DNA of 64,000 nt from Verrucomicrobium sp. Its GTDB lineage: Bacteria > Verrucomicrobiota > Verrucomicrobiia > Methylacidiphilales > GAS474. The DNA lies in the NCBI GenBank assembly GCA_028283855.1, contig JAPWJX010000003.1, forward strand, positions 62,001 to 126,000. The letters run 5' to 3'. The position numbers were made by a program, and so were the translations under genes. This document shows, piece by piece, positions 9,442-15,659 of this stretch. The stretch's first letter is position 1. Each line of letters opens with the position of its first letter. Under the pieces are notes generated by a model. That model ran no database searches. It had not been told where the DNA came from and was given only the letters and a program-made list of their open reading frames with translations.

Positions 9442-9447
9442 ATTATA
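9442..9447 (-). promoter_or_regulatory. -10 box of the tsaC promoter
   Basis: TATAAT on the minus strand, separated from GTG 9435 by 6 bases, so transcription should begin at or next to the start codon. A TTGCGT at 9467-9472 could act as -35, but the 19-base spacing is long. Confidence 0.5.
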
Positions 9448-9460
9448 TCGACATATCGAC

Positions 9461-9489
9461 TTGCGCACGCAAGGAAATGGAGTTTTATA
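9461..9489 (+). promoter_or_regulatory. Candidate sigma-70 promoter of fmt
   Basis: TTGCGC (9461-9466), 17 bases, TTTATA (9484-9489), placed 20 bases before ATG 9509. It overlaps the divergent tsaC promoter region. Confidence 0.4.
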
Positions 9490-9508
9490 GAAGGCCCTCC
9501 CTCCACGC

Positions 9509-10468
9509 ATGAAAATCGTCTTCATCGGCACCTCGGAATTCGGCGTTCCGGCGCTCACCGCCCTAGCAGGGAGCAAGGAGCACACGATCACCGGCGTCAT
9601 CACCCAGCCGGACCGCCCGGCGGGCCGCCAGCAGAAACCCGCCCCCTCCCCCGTCAAGGAGGCCGCCTTCCGCCTGCACCTGAAGATCTTCCAGCCGGAG
9701 AAGATCAAGGCCGCCAGCGTGGTGAAGCAGATCGAATACCTGGAGCCGGACGTCATCGTCGTCGCCGCCTACGGCCAGATCCTGCCGAAGGCCGTCCTCG
9801 ACCTGCCGCAATACGGCTGCCTGAACCTCCACGCCTCCCTCCTGCCGAAGTACCGCGGCGCCTCCCCCATCCAGAGCGCCATCCTGGGCCGGGAGAAGGA
9901 GACCGGCGTCACCATCATGTGGATGGACGAGGGCCTCGACACCGGCGACATGATGCGGACGGAAAAGACCTCCATCCGCGCCGCCGACACCGCCCAGACC
10001 GTCCACGACCGCCTGGGCCAGCTGGCCGCAAAGGCCCTCCTCAAGGCCCTGGACGACGTGAAGGGAGGCAAGGCCGCCCGCGTGAAGCAGGACGCCGAAA
10101 AGGCGACCTACGCGCCGAAGCTCACCAAGGAAAGCGGCAAGATCGACTGGTCGAAGACGAAGCGGGACATCGACGCCCACATCCGCGCCATGACCCCCTG
10201 GCCCTCCGCCTACACCTGGGTGCCGGACGGCCGGAAAGACTCCCCCGACCACAAAATGCTCAAGGTCTTCTCCACCATCTTCTCCCGCCGCGCCAAGGGG
10301 AAGCCGGGCGAGGTCGTCGCCATCGACCGCCACGGCGTCCTCGTCGCCACGGGCGGCGGCGGGGGCCTCCTCCTGCGCGAGGTGCAGCTGGAGGGCAAGA
10401 AGCGGATGCACGCCGCCGAGTTCGCCCGCGGCTTCAACCTGGCCCTGGGCACCATCCTGGGCGGGTGA
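9509..10468 (+). CDS. fmt: Methionyl-tRNA formyltransferase
   Basis: 319 residues. It formylates initiator Met-tRNA using 10-formyl-tetrahydrofolate. The N-terminal formyltransferase domain begins MKIVFIGTSEFGVPAL and has the catalytic segment CLNLHASLLPKYRGASPI with Asn and His, followed by MDEGLDTGDM with the catalytic Asp. A lysine-rich linker KKxTYAPKLTKESGKIDW-like region leads to the C-terminal tRNA-binding OB fold. Length is normal. The stop overlaps the GTG start of the next ORF by 4 bases, so translation of the two is coupled. Confidence 0.95.
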   Translation: MKIVFIGTSEFGVPALTALAGSKEHTITGVITQPDRPAGRQQKPAPSPVKEAAFRLHLKIFQPEKIKAASVVKQIEYLEPDVIVVAAYGQILPKAVLDLPQYGCLNLHASLLPKYRGASPIQSAILGREKETGVTIMWMDEGLDTGDMMRTEKTSIRAADTAQTVHDRLGQLAAKALLKALDDVKGGKAARVKQDAEKATYAPKLTKESGKIDWSKTKRDIDAHIRAMTPWPSAYTWVPDGRKDSPDHKMLKVFSTIFSRRAKGKPGEVVAIDRHGVLVATGGGGGLLLREVQLEGKKRMHAAEFARGFNLALGTILGG

Positions 10469-10854
10469 AGACAACCCTCCTGGCCGCGCTTTCCCTGGAC
10501 GGCGGCTGGGTCACCCCCCGGCTCGCCGCGCCCGAGCTGGCCGCCTTCCTCCGCCTGGCGGGCAAAGGCCCCGTCTGGACCGACCTCTCCCCCCGCCCCG
10601 GCCTGCGCGCCGCCTCCCGCCGGGAGCTGGCGCGCCGCGCCCAGCAAGAGCCCCTGCGCCTCCTGCCCAGCCCCGCCCTGGCCGCCGCCCTCCTGGAACG
10701 GGAAGGCCCCCTGCGCCTCCTCCTGTGGTGGCGGCCGGAGCTTCCGGCGGGCCAGCGCCGCACCCTGGTCCCGCCCGGCGCGCCCCGCGCCCTCTTCACC
10801 CTGCGGCGCACGCGGAAACTCGGCGGCGGCATCGTCGGCGTTTATGAACGTTGA
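10465..10854 (+). CDS. Small hypothetical protein, resembles a shortened RibD C-terminal/DHFR-like domain
   Basis: 129 residues from a GTG that overlaps the fmt stop (GTGA). The N-terminus KTTLLAALSLDGGWVTP and the C-terminus RKLGGGIVGVYER recall the first and last strands of RibD C-terminal/dihydrofolate-reductase-like domains, and the middle has two hydrophobic strands (LRLLLWWRPEL). At about 130 residues it is far shorter than that domain (about 200-230), and the NADPH-binding loop cannot be located. Coding is supported by the coupled start and the continuous frame up to 28 bases before the next gene. The family call is tentative; it could be a folate- or flavin-related remnant. Confidence 0.5.
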   Translation: MKTTLLAALSLDGGWVTPRLAAPELAAFLRLAGKGPVWTDLSPRPGLRAASRRELARRAQQEPLRLLPSPALAAALLEREGPLRLLLWWRPELPAGQRRTLVPPGAPRALFTLRRTRKLGGGIVGVYER

Positions 10855-10882
10855 CCCGGCCCCCTCGTCATCTTAATTTGCA

Positions 10883-12280
10883 ATGATGGCAACGGTGAAA
10901 ACCGAACGGGACCTTTCCGGCGGAGCTTCCGACCTCTGGACGCGCGCGCGCGCCGCGTCCGACCCCGAATACGCCATCCCCCTCCTGCAAAGCCTGGTCA
11001 AGCTGGAGCCCTCCTTCCTGGACGGCCGCCGCGCCCTGCGGGACATGGAGATCACCCGCCACCGGGGCGCCTCCTCTCTGGCCAAGCAGCTACAGGCCGT
11101 GAAGGCCGCCGCCGCCGGCCTGAAAGCCGCCGGCACGCTGAAGAAAAACCCCGCCGAGGCCCTGTCCCTGGCGGAGGACGCCCTGGTCCACGACCCCTTC
11201 CACACCAAGGCCAACGAGACGCTGGCCGCCGCCGCCCTGGCGCTGGAACTGCCGCAGATCGCCGTCCTGGCCTACGAAACCCTGGCCGACGCCACCCCCC
11301 AGGCTACCGCGAACCTCCACCGCCTGGCCGACCTGCACATGAAGCAGGGAAACTTCCAGCTGGCCATCGACGCCTACGAGCGGGCCCTCCGCGTCGATCC
11401 CCGCGACGGGGAGGCCCAGGCGGGCCTCAAAAACGCCTCCGCCCGTCTGGCCTCCTCCAGCGGCGGCTGGGAGCGGCAGGGCGACTTCCGCGAGTCCCTG
11501 CGGGACAAGGAACAGGCCGCCGCCCTGGAACAGGAATCGAAGGTCGCCAAGTCGGCCGACGCGATCGCCGAGCAGATCGCCCGCCTCGACCAGCTGCGCG
11601 CCGCCGAGCCGAACAACCTCAACCACCCCCGCCAAATCGCCGACCTCCTCCTGCAGCGGGAGGATTACGAGAGCGCCATCGCCTGGTACGAATACACCTA
11701 CAACCAGGGCGGACAGACCGACGCGGCCTTGGAAAAGAAAATCTCCGGCCTGCGGCTTAAGAAAGTCGACCATGACATGGCCGCCGCCCGCGCCGCCCTG
11801 GCGGCGGAGCCCGGCCGCGCCGACCTGGCCAAATACGTCGAGGACCTCGAGGTCTACCGCCGCCAGCTCCACCTCCAAACCGCGCAGGCCATGGTCCAGC
11901 GCTATCCCAACGACAAGCAGTTCCACTACGAGCTGGGCAAGGCCTACGTGGAGCTGGGGATGTACAAGGAGGCCCGCCCCGCCCTGCAGGAGGGCAAGCG
12001 CCAGCCGAGCGTCCGCGCCCAGGCCTCCAACCTCCTGGGCATCTGCTTCTGGAAGTCGAACATGTTCGACCTGGCGGAAAAGGAGCTTTCCGCCGCCGCC
12101 GCCGAGATCTCCACCCTCAACGAGACGAAGAAGGAGATCCTCTACAACCTGGGCTCCGTCCAGGAGGCGGGGGGGAAGAAGGAGGCCGCCATCGAGACCT
12201 TCAAGCAGATCTACGAGGTCGACCTGACCTACCGGGACGTCGCCGCCCGGGTCGAAAGCTCCTATAACCCGGCGGGCTAG
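10883..12280 (+). CDS. Tetratricopeptide repeat protein
   Basis: 465 residues. Several TPR-like helix pairs are visible, for example KQGNFQLAIDAYERALRVDP (around residue 155), REDYESAIAWYEYTYNQGG (around 258), ELGMYKEARPALQEGKRQ (around 355) and EAGGKKEAAIETFKQIYEVD (around 430). No signal peptide or transmembrane segment is seen, so a cytoplasmic scaffold is likely. A Lys/Glu-rich stretch lies near residues 195-220. The start is ATG 10883 or the adjacent ATG 10886; no good Shine-Dalgarno sequence is present. A hairpin at 12281-12307 follows the stop. Partners are unknown. Confidence 0.8.
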   Translation: MMATVKTERDLSGGASDLWTRARAASDPEYAIPLLQSLVKLEPSFLDGRRALRDMEITRHRGASSLAKQLQAVKAAAAGLKAAGTLKKNPAEALSLAEDALVHDPFHTKANETLAAAALALELPQIAVLAYETLADATPQATANLHRLADLHMKQGNFQLAIDAYERALRVDPRDGEAQAGLKNASARLASSSGGWERQGDFRESLRDKEQAAALEQESKVAKSADAIAEQIARLDQLRAAEPNNLNHPRQIADLLLQREDYESAIAWYEYTYNQGGQTDAALEKKISGLRLKKVDHDMAAARAALAAEPGRADLAKYVEDLEVYRRQLHLQTAQAMVQRYPNDKQFHYELGKAYVELGMYKEARPALQEGKRQPSVRAQASNLLGICFWKSNMFDLAEKELSAAAAEISTLNETKKEILYNLGSVQEAGGKKEAAIETFKQIYEVDLTYRDVAARVESSYNPAG

Positions 12281-12307
12281 GGCCCTTTTGGGGAAGAAAA
12301 AGGGGCC
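12281..12307 (+). terminator. Hairpin terminator after the TPR gene
   Basis: GGCCCTTTT pairs with AAAAGGGGCC (one bulged base) around a loop of about 8 bases, starting directly after the TAG of the TPR gene. There is no long T-run behind it. It separates the TPR gene from the small-protein array. Confidence 0.5.
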
Positions 12308-12318
12308 GTGGGGAGGGA

Positions 12319-12331
12319 AATAGCCGAATTA
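12319..12331 (+). promoter_or_regulatory. AATAGCCGAATT element, copy 3
   Basis: AATAGCCGAATTA followed by CGGGTAC, preceded by GGAGGGA. It lies 30 bases before ATG 12361 and heads the four-gene small-protein array. It matches copy 1 over 20 bases except for one T/C difference. Confidence 0.6.
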
Positions 12332-12360
12332 CGGGTACACATCCCAGAAATCAAAACCTT

Positions 12361-12738
12361 ATGGCATCCCTCCTTCACACCCCTCAGGGCACGAAGTTGT
12401 ACGTCAAAGCCGCCTCCGGCGACGAACGGCTCGTGACCGACATTCAGAACCACACCGGCGAATCCCTCAAGCACTTGGGATGGGGACCGGTGGCCAGCAT
12501 CACCGAGCTGCGGCCGGGAGCTCCCGATGGCGCCAAGACGATCGTGAAAGGAGTCCATGCCGATTTCTATCCCCAGGTCTATCATTCCTCACAGTGGAGC
12601 TTTTCCAGCATCCGCTCCTCCGAGTCGGCCGCGGAGATCGCCGGCACCGTGTCGCGGGTCGGCTTCGAGCGGCCCAAGATAAAGACCCAGAGCGCCTTCA
12701 GCGCCTGGATGGACCGCACCTTCGGCGTGAGGGAATAA
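12361..12738 (+). CDS. Small protein of unknown family, array member A
   Basis: 125 residues, the most divergent of four tandem paralogues. Shared blocks are PVASITELRPGAPDGAKTIV (equivalent to the ExSxIxxLRExGPDxAxTVV block of the others), IRSSESAAEIAG and GFERPKIKTQSAFSAW. No signal peptide, cysteine pair or catalytic motif stands out; the protein looks like a small soluble alpha/beta domain. G+C is lower than in flanking genes. It is the first gene of a unidirectional array with spacings of 16, 13 and 3 bases, headed by the element at 12319. Function unknown. Confidence 0.65.
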   Translation: MASLLHTPQGTKLYVKAASGDERLVTDIQNHTGESLKHLGWGPVASITELRPGAPDGAKTIVKGVHADFYPQVYHSSQWSFSSIRSSESAAEIAGTVSRVGFERPKIKTQSAFSAWMDRTFGVRE

Positions 12739-12754
12739 AACCGCCCCATCCTAT

Positions 12755-13156
12755 ATGGCGCACGTTATCCATCACCATCTCGACAGTTATCACTGCGGCG
12801 AATCGGGCAAGTCCGTGGCCGTAGCCACCCCTTCCGGGGAGGCCTCGATCGCCCGCGACAGCCGCTACGTGACGGACAGCCTCATGATGCGTTCCGGTTG
12901 GCGCTATTCCCAGGAGGTTTCGCAGGTGGTAAAGCTGCGGGAAGAAGGCCCGGACCACGCCAAGACAGTGGTCTTCTCCACCGACTCCAGCGACTTCCAC
13001 TACAACAAACCGGAAAAGTCCCGCATCCGCTCCACCGAATCGGCGGAGTCCATCGTGCAGGCGCTGGTCGAGGCCGGATTTCGGCGCCCGCCCGTGAAAA
13101 CCCAATCGTTCCTCGGCGCCGTAAAGGACGAGATCGTCGACGCCTTCCGCCGCTAG
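12755..13156 (+). CDS. Small protein of unknown family, array member B
   Basis: 133 residues. The N-terminus is His-rich (MAHVIHHHLDSYHCGESGKS), followed by VAVATPSGEA, the block EVSQVVKLREEGPDHAKTVV and the most conserved block RIRSTESAESIVQALVEAGF ending RRPPVKTQSFLGAV. GKSV(A/S)V.TP.GEA is shared with member D. No export signal and no recognisable domain. The conserved RSTESAE and AGFxRPPV motifs suggest a compact binding fold. Cotranscribed with A, C and D. I do not recognise the family. Confidence 0.65.
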   Translation: MAHVIHHHLDSYHCGESGKSVAVATPSGEASIARDSRYVTDSLMMRSGWRYSQEVSQVVKLREEGPDHAKTVVFSTDSSDFHYNKPEKSRIRSTESAESIVQALVEAGFRRPPVKTQSFLGAVKDEIVDAFRR

Positions 13157-13169
13157 CCCACCCACTCAT

Positions 13170-13565
13170 ATGGCCCACATCGATCGCAGCACATACGAAG
13201 GCTGGGGCCTCATCTCCAGAGTGGGCGCCGGACACAGCACTTTTGTCAGCGTCGAAACCCCGGCCGGATACGCCAAGTCGGTGGCCCACGACATGTGGAT
13301 CGCGGGAATTAGAAACGGACACACCCATTCCGAGGTTTCGAAAATCCTTCAGCTCCGCGAAGAAGGGCCGGACCACGCCAAAACCGTGGTCACGCGCCTC
13401 GAAAACGGTTATCCCAAGCCGACAAAATCCCGCATCCGCTCCACCGAATCGGCGGAGGCGATCCTGCAAGCCCTGCAGGAAGCCGGTTTCAAGCGGCCGC
13501 CCGTTGTGCAACAGGGCCCCCTTGGCGCTTTCGTAGAACAGCTTCAGCAACACTTTCACCGCTAA
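13170..13565 (+). CDS. Small protein of unknown family, array member C
   Basis: 131 residues. It contains EVSKILQLREEGPDHAKTVV, SRIRSTESAEAILQALQEAG and FKRPPVVQQGPLGAFVEQLQ. Members B and C are close to each other in the central and C-terminal blocks and differ mostly in the first 50 residues, a pattern of duplication followed by N-terminal divergence. The C-terminal about 20 residues form a likely amphipathic helix (FVEQLQQHFHR). No known domain. Part of the same transcription unit as A, B and D. Confidence 0.65.
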   Translation: MAHIDRSTYEGWGLISRVGAGHSTFVSVETPAGYAKSVAHDMWIAGIRNGHTHSEVSKILQLREEGPDHAKTVVTRLENGYPKPTKSRIRSTESAEAILQALQEAGFKRPPVVQQGPLGAFVEQLQQHFHR

Positions 13566-13568
13566 CCC

Positions 13569-13961
13569 ATGCCTGAAATCCAACGTCACTCCCTCCATAA
13601 CTCCGGCTACGGCACCAGCGGCAAAAGCGTGAGCGTGCAGACTCCGGACGGCGAGGCGGCCCCGGTCGCCTTCAAAGGCTTCCGGCTGCCGGAACTCTGG
13701 CTCCACGGCCCCATTAACTACCACAACGAGGTCTCCAAGATCGTCACCTTGCGGGAAAAGGGGCCCGACCAGGCCCGGACGGTGGTGACCACGACGACGC
13801 GCGACCACGGCGAGAAGGGGAAATACCGGACCCGCTCCACCGAATCTGCGGAGGAGATCGTGAAAGCCCTGGCCGACGCCGGTTTCAAGCGGCCGCCGGT
13901 ACGGGAGCAAACGCGCCTCGGCGCGCTTGCGGAAAAGGTCCGCCAGCGTTTCGAGCGCTAA
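13569..13961 (+). CDS. Small protein of unknown family, array member D
   Basis: 130 residues. It contains GKSVSVQTPDGEAAPVAFKG, EVSKIVTLREKGPDQARTVV, RTRSTESAEEIVKALADAGF and KRPPVREQTRLGALAEKV. It starts 3 bases after the stop of C. Its TAA overlaps the TAG of the convergent secreted protein (13958), a tail-to-tail overlap of 4 bases, and is followed by a terminator hairpin. The strongest conservation across the array is RSTESAExI plus AGFxRPPV. Function unknown. Confidence 0.65.
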   Translation: MPEIQRHSLHNSGYGTSGKSVSVQTPDGEAAPVAFKGFRLPELWLHGPINYHNEVSKIVTLREKGPDQARTVVTTTTRDHGEKGKYRTRSTESAEEIVKALADAGFKRPPVREQTRLGALAEKVRQRFER

Positions 13962-14488
13962 AGGCCCAGCGCCTTTTTCACCGCCGCCTGCAAGGCGGCG
14001 TAGTCCCTCAGGTCGTCCCAGCGGGCGGCCTCCTGCCCGTCCTTCCCGTAGACGACGCAGCGGAGCTTCTCCGGCGTCTCCGCCCAGCCCAGGGAGCGGC
14101 TCAATTTCCCGTCGAAATCGGAGAAGGCTTCCAGGCTCCCGCGCGGATTCTCCGCGTTTCCGTTGGCCGCGTAGAAGGGGGCCAGGCGCTTGGCCTCGCC
14201 GTTCAGGTTTTCCCGCATCTCCCCGCGCACGATCGGAGGCAGCGCCCCGGCGATCGAGCCGCGCAGGTCGACGACGATGAAAAGCTGGAAGTCCGGCCGC
14301 CCGCGATACGCGTCCAGGACCCGCCCGGCCTCCCGCGTCGCCTTCTGGGTGGCGGGAGAGGAGCTTAAGACGACGCCGACCCGCCCGGACGCGTTGAGAA
14401 CGGTCTTCCGGTTGTCGACGTCGGTCCCCTCAACCGGCGCGGCGTGGAGCGGCAGGGCAAGGAGAAGAAAGAGAAGGAGCAGCCGCAT
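13958..14488 (-). CDS. Exported protein, possible thioredoxin-like fold
   Basis: 176 residues from ATG 14488. The N-terminus MRLLLLFLLLALPLHAAP is a clear signal peptide with an AxA-type cleavage site, so I prefer this start to the ATG at 14524, which would add MPLPGGFCQFEA in front of it. The mature part has RVGVVLSSSPATQKATREAG, QLFIVVDLRGSI and LRCVVYGKDGQEAARWDDLR, a strand order reminiscent of redoxin-like exported proteins such as YtfJ, but there is no CxxC motif. It lies 4 bases behind the glycosyltransferase gene and is probably in one operon with it and metF-like upstream. Function unknown. Confidence 0.6.
   Translation of the reverse strand: MRLLLLFLLLALPLHAAPVEGTDVDNRKTVLNASGRVGVVLSSSPATQKATREAGRVLDAYRGRPDFQLFIVVDLRGSIAGALPPIVRGEMRENLNGEAKRLAPFYAANGNAENPRGSLEAFSDFDGKLSRSLGWAETPEKLRCVVYGKDGQEAARWDDLRDYAALQAAVKKALGL
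13960..13978 (+). terminator. Terminator of the small-protein array
   Basis: AAAGGC (13960-13965), loop CCAGC, GCCTTT (13971-13976) running into TTC. It begins in the stop codon of array member D and lies inside the 3' end of the convergent minus-strand gene. Confidence 0.5.
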
Positions 14489-14492
14489 GGCC

Positions 14493-15659
14493 TCAAACTG
14501 GCAGAAGCCGCCGGGCAGCGGCAAGCACCGCCTCCGGCTCCAGACGGCCGATCTCCGCCTCCCGCAGCACCTCCCGCCGCTCCGTCCAGGGAGCCCAGCG
14601 GGCGGGATCTTCCCGGCTGTAGAGGCCGACGACCGGCACGCCCGCGGCGGCGGCCAGGTGGAGGGGGCCGGAGTCGTTCCCGACGAAAAGGCCGCAGCGG
14701 GCCAGGAAAGCCGCCGTCACCTCCAGCGGCATCCGGCCCGCCAGGTTCGCCGCGTTGGCCCCGCAGGCGCGGGCGATTTCCTCCCCCGCCTCCCGGTCGG
14801 CGGCGGAACCGATGACGGCGATATGGACGCGGCGGAACCGGCGCGCCAGGGAGGCGAAGCGCGCGGCGGGCCAAACCTTTCCCATATGGCCCGCGCCGAT
14901 GCCGAGGCCGACGACCGGACGGTCCTCCGCCCAGCCAAGGGAGCGCCAGACGTCGGCGGCCTCCCGCGCGGTGTTCGGCGTGATCCACGGCTCCAGCGGG
15001 CCGGGCGCGGCGGCGGGCTGGCCCAGGGCCTCGAAGAGGGCGGCCTGCCGCTCCACCTCGTGCCCGGCCCGGGGGACGGGGACCACCCGGTCCAGGACCA
15101 GGCCGGAACGGAAGTAGCCCAGCAGGGGCTTCACCGGCATGCCCAAAAGACGCCGCCCGTGGCTGCCCGCCAGGACGACCTGCGCCGCCGCCTGGACGAC
15201 GTCCTGGTTCGTCCGCACGGAGAGGCCCAGGTCGGGCGGCAGGCCGGGGAATTCCCGCTCCCGCAGCGCGGCAGCCTCCCGCCACCAGGCGGGGCACCCC
15301 GCGGTGGCCTGCCGCCACGCGGGACCGGCCAGCGCCTGAAAATCGAACGGGGCGACGGCGTCGACGTGGCGGCAGCCCCGCGCGAACTCGGCCACATGGG
15401 GCGCGGCGGCCAGGACGATGCGGGCCCCCGGATAAAGGCCGCGCAAGCGGCGCAGGAAAGGGCCGGTCAGGACCATGTCGCCGATGTCGGCCAATTGCGC
15501 GACGAGGATCTGGCGCGGCACGGCGGCGGCGCCCTTCCCCGCCCAATGCCGGGCGCGGCGGGCCGCTTCCAGCCGGGGACGGAGGTGGAGGAGGGGGAAG
15601 CAGGCCGCTTCCCGCCCGGCGCGCCGGAGGACGCGCCCCAAAAGGGCGGCGCCGCTCAT
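14493..15659 (-). CDS. Glycosyltransferase family 9 (ADP-heptose:LPS heptosyltransferase-like)
   Basis: 388 residues. It would transfer a heptose or related sugar onto an LPS core at the inner membrane. GT9 features: ILVAQLADIGDMVLTGPFLR at the N-terminal Rossmann half, GLGIGAGHMGKVWPAARF for the donor site, and LFVGNDSGPLHLAAAAGVPV in the C-terminal half. About 45 basic residues precede the fold. The start ATG 15659 overlaps the stop of the upstream methyltransferase gene (ATGA). A second GT9 gene lies at 62152. Acceptor and sugar cannot be told from the sequence. Confidence 0.85.
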   Translation of the reverse strand: MSGAALLGRVLRRAGREAACFPLLHLRPRLEAARRARHWAGKGAAAVPRQILVAQLADIGDMVLTGPFLRRLRGLYPGARIVLAAAPHVAEFARGCRHVDAVAPFDFQALAGPAWRQATAGCPAWWREAAALREREFPGLPPDLGLSVRTNQDVVQAAAQVVLAGSHGRRLLGMPVKPLLGYFRSGLVLDRVVPVPRAGHEVERQAALFEALGQPAAAPGPLEPWITPNTAREAADVWRSLGWAEDRPVVGLGIGAGHMGKVWPAARFASLARRFRRVHIAVIGSAADREAGEEIARACGANAANLAGRMPLEVTAAFLARCGLFVGNDSGPLHLAAAAGVPVVGLYSREDPARWAPWTERREVLREAEIGRLEPEAVLAAARRLLPV

